A stretch of DNA of 64,000 nucleotides from Gyromitra esculenta (Eukaryota; Ascomycota; Pezizomycetes; Pezizales; Discinaceae), in the NCBI GenBank assembly GCA_038503075.1, contig JBCAML010000005.1, positions 1,674,001 through 1,738,000 of the forward strand, in the 5' to 3' direction. Position 1 is the stretch's first letter; each line of letters begins with the position of its first letter. Shown here in pieces: positions 54,101 through 64,000 of this stretch. Position numbers and translations under genes: made by a program. The notes under the pieces were generated by a model that saw nothing but the letters and a program-made list of their open reading frames with translations, was not told the origin of the DNA and ran no database searches.

Positions 54101-57100
54101 AAGCACTGCTTCTCAAAGGGCTGGACCTACCGGCACAGGATCGTCGATTGTAAAGAGAGAAGAATTAACTGCCGAGTTTAATGGTATGAGGGTTATCTTA
54201 ATCGGTGATCAACATGAATTGCCTTTATTAGATCTGAGTGTAAAGCATTTCACTGCTAGAATCAGGGATTGGTCGGGCGACGTATGTTACCCCGTAAAAA
54301 TAAACGTAGAATAACAGCTAATTTTTTTTAAGATGGATGCTGATACGAATATCGAGACATTCATAAATATTTATAATTTCTCAAAATCGGCTTGGGAACC
54401 GCTTGTCGAGCCATGGCAGCTTAGCTTTCACGTAATAAATTCTGTAGGGGTTGAAAGTGTACTACTAACATTCAGATATGTAGATGTCACGAACATCACA
54501 CCCAGAGAGGCTCTCGATTGATCTCATTTCGCGAAAAACACTTGAAGTCACTATCACTTCTCAGACAATTGCTCTTGCATCAAAAGCCGCGCAATTCATG
54601 CAACAAGACGAGGACATGCTGACGAAGCCTCGTGGTGTCGATTCTCCGTATCGCATTCGCAACCAAACCGGTTTCACTCTTCATGTTTGGGCCGCTTCAG
54701 ACTCAAATGAAGGTGAGTCGATGGCCATAAAGCTCGAGGATGGAGAACAAGCACCTTGGAGATTTGAAGAGTGGGAGAAGATGCGCGAGGTATGGAAACC
54801 AATACCCATTTTCTAGGTTCTAGCTAACTTTTAGTGAAGAATCTAAGTCCAGAAGGATCTAGCGGAATTGTTGGAGTCAAAATTGAAGAATCTGGATTCG
54901 AAAGCGTGACGGAGATTCCAGTGAACAAGGAAGGTGAAACGCTATATACCCTCCGACCAGCAAAGAACGGTATCCTTCATCGCCTCTTGTGCGAGGTTCA
55001 CCTTGGTACAGATAACATCAAACACATCACCTTTAGATCACCATTGGTTGTGGAAAACAGTACCCAAATTCCTATCGAGCTAGGAGTCCTCGACCCTGAG
55101 GGCCAGCACATCATCAGGGTCTACAAAGTGCTACCAGGGGAGAGTCAACCAACCCCAATCGAAGCTGCATATCATCAGTCACTGGTCTTAAGGCCGGACG
55201 GTAATAAATATATACTTCTGATCCCAAAGTATTTTTTTTAGCTGACTACAAAATAGCAGGATTTGGCTATACTTGGTCGCAGGATCGCTTGGCATGGAAG
55301 AACCTTCTAAAAATGCAAACACGCTGCATTACATGTAATAGTGAAGAAGGAAACAACGCTCCGCCGTTCTACTTTCAAATGCACGCCAATTTTCAGAAGA
55401 ATAACCCAGCCACATGGTAAGTTCTCCGTAGTGCCCAAATTTAAATCTTTAAAGGATATTAATGATTATAGCGATTACCCTCACATGAAAATCCGGCTAT
55501 CTGCACCACTTGAAGTTCAAAACCTTCTTCCGTATGATTTCAAATTCAGAATCTACGACAAGAATACGAAAAAGGAATGGACAAATTTCCTACGAAAGGG
55601 GGGATTGAGTCCGGTCCACGTAGTAGAGCTTTCACACTTGCTATTGATGAATATCGACATGCAAGACACAGTCTATAACGCTAGCGAGTTTGCGATCATT
55701 AATTCTAACAGTACTGAATTTGACAAGGAAGATACGCTAGTTGCAAGAGACAACCAACAACTAGAGTTGAGGTTGAAGCTTCACTACTTTCCAATTCCCG
55801 ATAGCGGTGGCGCTTTTCGTGTGACCGTCTACAGTCAATATGTCATTCTGAATAAAACTGGGTTAGGTATGATGGTTAAATCGAAATCTTTATTGCAACA
55901 AGCAAGGGTTGCCGCGGGGCAAATGCAAACAGGTTATTACTCCCCAGTGAATGCATTAGATTCAAAATTGACACCAGTAGGTCCAGGTCACTCGCAAAAA
56001 GCAGTACCATACATGTTCTCATACCCTAGCGATGAGCGGAAAAATAGAGCAGTTCTAAGAGTGGGAGATTCGGGGTGGAGTAAGCCTCAAAGCTTTGACG
56101 CCATTGGAAGCGTTACAGACGTGGTTCTACCATCAGCATCGAGGACGAGCGAAATACATATCGGTATCTCGGTGGACGAAGGGGAAGGTAAATACAAGCT
56201 AACTAAAGTGGTGACCTTGGCCCCAAGGTTTATTCTGAGAAGTAAACTCTCTGAGGATCTTCAAATTCGAGAGCCTGGAACGGGATCTACTGAAATCATG
56301 ACCCTTAAGCCCGGAGAACTACTTCCGCTACATTTCCTGAAGGCCACCGAGCAAAAACAACTTACGTTTCTCTTCCCAGGCATTAACAATAGATGGTCCT
56401 CGCCTTTCAACATTTCTGATTTAGGGAGTACCCATGTTAAAATGCACAAGGCAAACCAACGCCAGTCGCTTATCAGAGTTGAAATCCTCCAAGAGAAGGC
56501 TACAATATTCCTTCATATCTCTATGGAAAAGAATAACTGGCCTTTCTCTATGCGTAACGAGAGTAACCAAGAGTTTACTTTTTACCAGGCCGACCCTAAT
56601 TTGGACGAGGATGAGGATAGGCCAACAAACTTCCGGCCTATTTTATACAAGCTTCCACCTCGAAGCATTATGCCATACGCCTGGGATTTCCCTGCTGCAA
56701 AGAACAAAGAGTTAGTTCTTGCAGTCCGCGATCAGATAAGACATGTTCGCCTAGCAGAGATCGGTAATCTCGTAAGCTTCAATTCCTGTCCCACACCTGC
56801 TCTTAAAAACGACCCGCATTTAACTCACTACCTCTGAATTTCAGATCCCGTTTAAGGTTGACAGTGATGTTATTGGGGAGGATGGACGGCCAGTACGGAA
56901 AACGATCGACATCAACGTTATTGCCGATGGCCCAACCCAAACTCTAGTTCTCTCAAACTATAGGGCTTCCAAGAGTTTATACAAGCCGAAACCAAATTTC
57001 TCATCCACCAGTGTTTCCACAGGGTTTGAAGTCAAAGACGAAGACATCACAGAAACCTTTCAAGCCCAACTTCGTTTCGCTGGTATTGGTATCTCACTAA

Positions 57101-58968
57101 TTAACAGGCAGCTAAAAGAGCTGGCGTACATAACGTTCCGTGATTTGGAAGTTAAATTTGGCGAATCAAAACTCCAACAAAGTCTTATCATTTTCATCAA
57201 ATGGATTCAAATTGATAATCAACTTTATGGAGGAATTTTTCCTATCATCCTCTATCCTAGTGTAGTGCCAAAGACTGGTAAAGAGATCGATACGCATCCA
57301 TCAGTCCGTCTCGAGATCACGCGAGTCAAAGATGATTGTAAGTTCAAGACATCTTTTCAAGAACCCTCTACTAACGATTTCAAGCATACGGCGTTATTTA
57401 CATCAAACTCCTCAATATTTTACTCCAACAAATGACGGTTGAAATAGACGAAGACTTCATTTATGCGCTTTTGGACTTTTCAAAAATTCCTGGTGCAAGT
57501 TGGTCTCAACAGGAAGAAGGAAAATTATGCGATGAGGATCTGGAGCTGCCGGAGTCCAAAACTATCAGCGCCGAACAGGATTATTACTTTGAGCAGCTTT
57601 GCATCCAGCCTATGCAACTCGATCTATCACTACTGCGAACAGAAGTCGTAAATGCCGAAGACAAGACTTCTTCGCGAAATCCCTTGATGTTTGTTGTCAA
57701 TGTCCTTACAATGGCTATGGGGAATGTCAACGATGCACCTGTTAAACTTTCCGCTTTGATGCTTTCGAACGCTAGAGTTTCCATGTCGATCCTTCAACAA
57801 AGACTCACAGCTCACTACAGCCAAGAGTTTTTGTACCAAATTCATAATATATTGGGATCAGCAGACTTCCTAGGAAATCCGGTAGGATTGTTTAATAATA
57901 TTAGTTCTGGAGTTGCAGGAATTTTCTATGAACCGTACCAAGGGTTCATGATGACTGACCGTCCACAAGAGCTTGGTATTGGTATCGCAAAGGGAGCTAC
58001 TATGTTTGTCAAGAAATCAGTGTTTGGTGTGAGCGACAGTTTGTCCAAGTTCACCGGAAGTATATCAAAAGGTAACTCAGTTTCCTACAATATGTGTGTA
58101 AAATGCCATGTCTGATGCAGAATAGGTCTTTCTGCCGCTACTTTAGATAAGCAATTTCAGGATCGTAGACGCATCTCTCGATCACGTAATCGGCCGAAAC
58201 ACGCACTTTATGGTGTCACCCAGGGGGCAGATTCATTTATCAGCAGCTTGGCCAGTGGCGTTGGTGGACTAGCACGAAAACCACTTGAAGGAGCGGAACG
58301 TGAAGGAGCTCTAGGATTTTTTAAGGGAATCGGAAAAGGCGTAGTGGGCCTGGCTACAAAACCTGCTATTGGAGTGTTTGATCTTGCATCAAGTATGGCC
58401 ATACCCAATCCAAAGCCTCAATGAATTTATTGCTAAACTTATGTTTTCGCAGATGTCACCGAAGGGATTCGCAATACAACTACTGTTTTCGACGCAGATG
58501 GGTTAGATCGTGTTCGGTTGACGAGACATATTGGGCAAGATGGGGTGGTGCGACCGTATTCACAACGAGAGGCACTCGGCCAATTTTGGTTAAAAAACTT
58601 AGATACGGGGAAATATTTCAACGAGGAATATATTGCCCATCTAGAGCTCCCGGATCAGGAAGTTGTGGTAATTTTGACTTACGCGTAAGCCTTGCACATT
58701 TGTTCACAATTAGAAGGGGAGGGTGTTGGCTAACTTGTAGCACAGTCGCATCATGCTTGTCAAGTCGAAAAAGCTATATTGCGAATGGGACGTGCAGCTC
58801 AAAGACTTGCAAACAATTAGCATGGAGAGAACGGGGATTGTCCTGGTATTACGCGGAAATCGACAGGGGCCGTTTATCCCAACTAAAGATGAGTCTTCAA
58901 GGAAGTTCTTGTTTAAAAAGATTGAGCTTGCGGTAAACTCTTTCAACAGCACAGCAGAACTATCTTGA
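48115..58968 (+). CDS. VPS13: VPS13 lipid-transfer protein
   Basis: 21 exons, about 3223 aa (yeast 3144): 48115-48129, 48198-48229, 48282-48329, 48389-48428, 48485-48549, 48621-48708, 48805-48954, 49011-49082, 49135-50877, 50938-52713, 52767-54281, 54333-54431, 54484-54789, 54840-55200, 55257-55416, 55472-56771, 56845-57337, 57385-58071, 58126-58392, 58453-58684, 58746-58968. Phases agree throughout. N-terminal chorein domain (MLEGLISTLMNRFLGMYIKN, LPLNVSEGHLGQLTL, EDVYLLAAPK); long repeating beta-groove; adaptor-binding region with YPHMKIRLSAPLEVQNLLPY (around residues 2160-2190); C-terminal ATG2-C-like helices (GSADFLGNPVGLFNNI, FYEPYQGFM) and a PH-like end. VPS13 bridges membranes at contact sites and channels bulk phospholipid. 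The first seven exons are tiny, so their exact boundaries are the least certain part. Confidence 0.93.
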
Positions 58969-60450
58969 ATTATGATCGATATGAGCGGGCTGGGGCATGG
59001 ACCGGACGGTGCTTTGATGGAGAGAAATTGATATCCCGGGCTTAATTTATCTGCTATGGAGTTTTATAGTCCTGTGTGTTAGCGAATTTCCTAATATTAA
59101 CTATGTTCAACCAAGACAAAGAGGGAAAGTTATCCTAAAAAGCATTGAGTTTTCTGAGATTGTAGCGGTACTCAGTAAGACATGATACAGGATAACTTGC
59201 TGATGTTGTGATCTCAGCCTCTGGAATAATGTGGTGTCGGTCTAAGCTCTGGGAATCTGGTCTGGTTTCCGTAGAACGACTGGGTGATAGGTAAGCTACA
59301 AGAGCCGATAAGGTGTCTTTATTTTTTTCGCGAGTAGAGCTGGGACTCTTACTGTCTATAGACAAATCCTAGGATCTTTCGTTTGGTTCTGCTAAGCGAA
59401 TCTGGTACCACCCTTTGTTTTGCTAGGGTTTTTTGTTTTGGCTGTGCCTCGATGTATGAAAGGATCCGTCTGTGGTGACACGGCTGGTGCATACATTATC
59501 ACTCGACAGCGGGGGCCAAATCATTAATTCCGGTTGAACCGCCCCTCTTCGTGTATCAATAGAGGCACAGGCCGATGGATAGCGGGAACCCTACATGTAG
59601 TTTACCACGTCCATAGATAACTCGTATGTACCATGGGAGCTGCAAAGTATCGAAGCCGGACGAGCTTTGGAATGGGAGGAAAGGGGTGCAAAATAAGAAA
59701 AACAAACATCAGAGAAAGGTGGGTGCATACAGACATAAGGATCACAACAACCAAAGCGAGGGATCGGTCTGTCCAGGTGCAGCACGTGCAGATAGAGACT
59801 GAGAGCGTTGGAAATGTGTCCAGCGTTCAGTGTTCACCATCTCACCATCTCACACATGCTATCCAAGACGCACTCCACCAACATGTACGTACCTAGATAC
59901 CTGGAGTAGCTAGAGCACCTACATGAACCTAGTTGGAACGGGAGCTGGGAAGAATTCCGGGGGAGACCTGTGCGACACGAACTGCCACAAAGGGAAATTG
60001 GTGGACGGCCAAGACCAATTCACCCCTGCACAGCGTTCCCACCATCACCAATACAGCTTGGTACTACCGATCAGGGTATACCTACCACCACCTAAATCTT
60101 CCGCAACGTCTGATCTCTCTAAATGTATTCCCCCCCCAAGTCTTCTCTCCTTCATCCTATATTCCATAGCATAACCACATTCTACTCACTCGCTCATCTA
60201 CCTACATACTTCCTCCTTACTCTCTTCTTTAAAAACGAAAAAAACAAAACAAAGCCAACTGTCCCCCCAGAGAGGCCCCTCTTGACGTTGCGCCCCTTGT
60301 ATAGCTCGAGGCCGGCCACCGTCGCGCGTCGTGTCTGAATGTGACTGTACGAAACGCCGCCTCCACTACTTTGACTGCTGCTTCCACAACGGGGGCTACT
60401 AGAGCTCGACTAGTTCTTTACCCTCATAATCTTCCTTACCATTCACGGAT
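58969..60450. other. Intergenic region upstream of the UDS gene
   Basis: No supported gene. From about 60060 to 60300 it is strongly pyrimidine-rich on the plus strand (ctctct/ccccccc), as often seen just upstream of fungal transcription starts. Confidence 0.45.
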
Positions 60451-63400
60451 ATGCTGAACGGCATGGGATCGGCTAAACCACTCTATCCGTCTTCGAATGA
60501 TCCTGATCTGCGGAATGGGAGCCCGAGGTATGTCGCTGCTGGTACTAACAGCTGCCCACCACCTCATATCCTCGAGAAACATTTCTCGTCACCTACGGAT
60601 GAGTTGCATCCAAGATTCAACGCTGTGAGGACCCAGTTTATTTTTTTTCAACCTGTTTATCCCTTGTTTCTTGAGTTCGTATGAAGAAATAAAGGAAGGA
60701 AGAGGGGAAAGGAAGAAGGGAGAAAAGAAGGAAGAGAGGTTGTTCAAGTGTTCATACCTTTTGCACATTTGTTTTAGACTTGAGATATGAAAGAAAGAGA
60801 GCGAAATTATACATCGAAGCGTCCGCTTAACCCCTACACGGTGCTCTAGTTAAACAAAACTCGTCCCCGCTCCTCCGCCCTCTTAAACGTCAATGATCCA
60901 ATGGCTATGCACCTACTCGTTGAAACCGCTATCGTTGACTCGACTGACTACGAAATCCTCTCCTACGAAGAAGTTGACGAGCTTAAAAAGGAATACAACT
61001 TCCTCTCTAACCGTATCGATGCATCGAAACGGAAACTAGCTCTCGAATCGAAAGTCCGCGACGCTGCACTATCATTAAGCAGGTTATATTCAAAGAAGGG
61101 GAAACAAAGGAGATCGCTGCTAGGCGGAGTCAGCGATGTTACGAGACACACGGATGAGGAATTGATGGCGAGCAATCGCAAATGCGAGGAGTTGTCGCAG
61201 GAGCTTTGGAGACTGAATAATAGGGCTGTTGAAATACAACGGAGGCTGCTGCAACACAGCGCGGGGATACTGGGGATGACGCACCAGGGCGCGATTCATA
61301 GAGTATATCCAAAAGGTCTGCAGACACCAGGTTCACCGTCCAGTCAATACACCCTGGTGAATCGGAGCGTGACGAACTCATCCTTGACCGTTGAATTCGA
61401 TGACCGGAGTTTTTACAGGACCCCGGAAATGCTTGACGAGTTTGGAAACTATGATCGAAGAGCATCGGCCGATAAAAGTGCTAGATTCCTCCAGCTTGAC
61501 GCAGGGAGTTCCCCACGATCGCACAAGGAAAGGCGAAGTTCCTTACCACATAGCGAGGATCCGTATTTGGCACGTAGACTGGAGGATCTCAACAACCAAC
61601 TTCGGAATGTTATTTTACAATTAACAGTTAACCAGCCCCTCCCCCCACTCCTCCCTGTCGATAGATCCACGAACAACGGAGTGCAGGAGCAACTTTCGCT
61701 ATTGGAGCAGACCATCAAGTATATTCAACAATATCCTCCGCCTCCAAGCTTGACTGTTAACATTGCTGCCCAAGAGCTGGAAAGGACAGATGCTATCCTA
61801 TCAACCCTGTGGGATATGTTAATCCTTGGTGAGGAAGAGGTCCGAAACCAGAAACGGCAAATAATACAAAATGGTGAAGATCACGGCTCAGAATATCCCG
61901 ACTCAGACCCCGAAGATTACAACGACAACACCACAAACCGCAACTTCTCCATCTCCGCTTTTTCCGCCAAAGTCCAGGCACTATACACACGCGCAACTGC
62001 TATCCGTGATGAACGTTCATTGCTCCGGCTCCAAAACTCTCAGCAACGCGCCCATTTTGAAGCCGAAGTTACTACGCTAAAAGAAAAACACACGGTCCGC
62101 GAAGATAACCTCGGCCTGGAACTTTCCACACTCAGCTCCCAGCTCGACCAACTTGCGAATGTTCTCGAGCAGCGCGAAAGGGATATTATGGCTGCTGACG
62201 CCAAGGCCAAAAATATCATGGACGAACTGCATGCTACGCAGTCAGAGGTAGGACAGCGCCGCAACGAAACCAGGATTGCGAGAGAGGAACTAACCGCTGT
62301 GATGATGCAGCTTGACAAACAGAGGCGTATGGACGCGCAGCGGCAAATGGAGGATAATTCAGACAGGGGGAAGGATGCAGTGGGATTAGAGGAGGAGCGA
62401 AGGGCGAGATATGAACAAGAGGAGGCGTTGTTCGCGCAGTTGAAGGATAAGGAGGAGCTGCTTATGGCACTACAAGAGCAATTGGAAGAGGCAAGGGAGG
62501 ATAGGGATATTACGAAAGTGGAGCTGGAGGCACTCGTAGGTGAATCGGAAGGAAAGCTGAAGAAGTTGGAAGAAGAAATTTCAGCGCTGAAAGAGGCTAA
62601 GAGAATCTTGGAGGAAGCTAAGAATATCTCCCAGACGGAGCTTTCCGCAAAAGAAAAACAGATGGAACAGATGGATAATGATATGCGCGAACTTGAGGGG
62701 AAAGTTGCAGAGTTATCAACAGAGGTCGCTATGCTTAAGGCGGAACTGGATGAAGCCTACGGGTCACGAAAACAGCGTGCAGCCGAAACTGCACAAGCCC
62801 GTGCAGCAGCGGCAGCTCTCGAAGCCGCTAACAAGGGACCGCAGACCGTTGATCCAGGCCTTCTTCAAGAAGTTGAAGCACTCGCAACCAAGAATTACGA
62901 GCTGATGGAAGAACTTGCCTTGCTAAAAGCAGAAAAGAACGCGGGCAGTGCGGATCTAGAGAAGCGATGCAAAATACTACAAACAGAGCTCGACGGGATG
63001 CTGATGGATTTTGAGAACCTCACAAAACAGTCAATTGAGAACGAGAACGATCGGATAAGGTTAGAAGGGGTGATCGACGGACTTAGGGATAAATGTGAAC
63101 ATCTAGAGACCAGTTTAGCAGATCAGCGGGTTCAATGGTTGGGCGTGAGAACTTCAGGGCCTGATGGGAAGTTAAGCTCTGGGGGGCGGTATGGGGATGG
63201 GGAGAGCACGAGTACGCATGTTCTAAAAACTGAGTTTAAGAAGATGATGAGGGAGATGAGGTCGGACTCGACGAAGGCTTTGAGGGTGGGTGTGATCTTT
63301 TTTGCTTCCTCATTAGATATTGTAGAAGTCAGCTAATCGAAACCACAACCAAAAACAGGCTGAACAAGAGCAACGACGAAACCTGGAACAACAAATTCGC

Positions 63401-63466
63401 AGCATGAAGCAGGATGCACTATCACGAAGAGGTACCGTTTCATCTGCAAAGGCACATGCGTCATGA
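60451..63466 (+). CDS. 'Up-regulated during septation' (UDS) domain coiled-coil protein
   Basis: Three exons, 60451-60624, 60850-63285 and 63359-63466, giving 905 aa, phase 0 at both junctions. The N terminus (PPPHILEKHFSSPTDELHPRFNA) and the UDS region (MAMHLLVETAIVDSTDYEILSYEEVDELKKEYNFLSNRIDASKRKLALESKVRDAA, residues about 73-130, shown by its motifs HLLVETA, LSYEEVDELKKEY and LESKVRDAA) match a family found in filamentous ascomycetes. From residue about 370 to the end it is almost continuous heptad-rich coiled coil (Glu/Lys/Leu/Gln-rich). The third exon continues the coil (AEQEQRRNLEQQIRSMKQ). The family name comes from expression at septum formation; the molecular role is not established. 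The 225-bp first intron is longer than others here and could hide a small exon. Confidence 0.85.
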
Positions 63467-64000
63467 TGATCACCAGGTCGCCAACTCAATAGACTATTTG
63501 GTTATTTTTATTTTATTCTGACATTTCGTATTTCCTTAATCACGAATGATTGTTACACATCTCTCAACGACTTTTTTCCTCACCACTTTATTCTTTCTCT
63601 CTTCTGGGCTTCGTAGGACGGGCTTCTGCTGAGCCAGGAGCGCTCTGAGGGCTGTTTCGGAATTTGAGTGGTGTGGCGGCGACTGATGGGTTCCGGTTAG
63701 AAAATATATGGCGTGTGGTAATTCCAAATAGGAGGGAGGGACGGGGGGGGAAAAGAACAAGGGCTGGAATACTTAGTGAGGCTTAGGCGCCTTCCTTTGA
63801 TCTCATATTTTTGTCTGTAACTGATATAGGAAGGTACACGTAACTTTCGATTCTAATGTAATTACTAAAAGATATCATGTTCTATATTTTGTATTATACG
63901 TGGTGCCCTTTTTTTGGCCGGGGTTTTGTAGCCGCCATCCTTTGGCCATTCGATTGACGCTCTCAATGCTCTCACTTGGGTCACTGTCTGCGAGGACGGG
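63467..64000. other. 3' flank of the UDS gene to window end
   Basis: No supported ORF or RNA gene. Confidence 0.4.

Noticed and set aside
1..64000. tRNA, rRNA, CRISPR arrays, phage or plasmid features
   Set aside because: No cloverleaf with a TTCGA arm, no rRNA motifs and no spaced direct repeats seen; spliced genes show that this is eukaryotic DNA.

Overview
The window looks like nuclear DNA of a filamentous ascomycete (Pezizomycotina). The host genes have many short spliceosomal introns (about 47-130 bp, GT-AG, CTAAC/CTGAY-like branch sites). They include a fungal-type 'up-regulated during septation' protein, a DUF3429/TMEM69-type mitochondrial protein and a VPS13 split into about 21 exons. 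The high intron load would fit an early-diverging class such as Pezizomycetes, but that is only a guess.

Left third (1-21.4 kb): a nested graveyard of one family of Ty3/gypsy retrotransposons of the chromovirus (chromodomain integrase) type, about 6 kb each with 406-421 bp LTRs. Element A (minus strand, degenerate) runs off the left edge. Element B (4432-10310, LTRs differing at 3 of 421 positions) sits inside A's 5' LTR. Solo LTR D (12361-19737, minus) is split by solo LTR E and by full-length element C (12838-19382). C's pol is in turn split by an unrelated 728-bp solo LTR, X. Solo LTR F is split by solo LTR G, and solo LTR H follows. Most of these events keep 5-bp target-site duplications, so their order can be read directly.

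The gypsy family has a coherent RNA-level programme that can be read from the sequence. (i) The leader carries AAGCAACGT, and ACGTTGCTT lies 2 nt after the LTR end, which fits Tf1-like self-primed reverse transcription. (ii) The part of the LTR between these two sites forms three hairpins whose stems are kept by compensatory changes across about a dozen copies. (iii) gag ends in UUUAAAC-stop with pol in the -1 frame, followed after 6-8 nt by a stem that covaries among A, B and C, a textbook -1 frameshift site. All four LTR-into-LTR insertions fall in the last 85 nt of the roughly 410-bp target LTR.

Middle (21.4-38.2 kb): an F-box protein gene, an ornithine cyclodeaminase/mu-crystallin family gene, a TA-flanked MITE, a six-exon AlkB-type DNA repair dioxygenase gene, then about 10 kb with no gene I can support.

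Right (38.2-64 kb): a gene-rich segment with glycerol kinase (8 exons), ribosomal protein eL8, a mitochondrial DUF3429 membrane protein, VPS13 (lipid transfer at membrane contact sites) and a coiled-coil UDS septation protein. Between them lie two or three TIR-bearing MITE-like elements and a 29-bp-arm palindrome centred on CACGTG motifs. The host genes are housekeeping or repair genes with no operon-like relation to each other.
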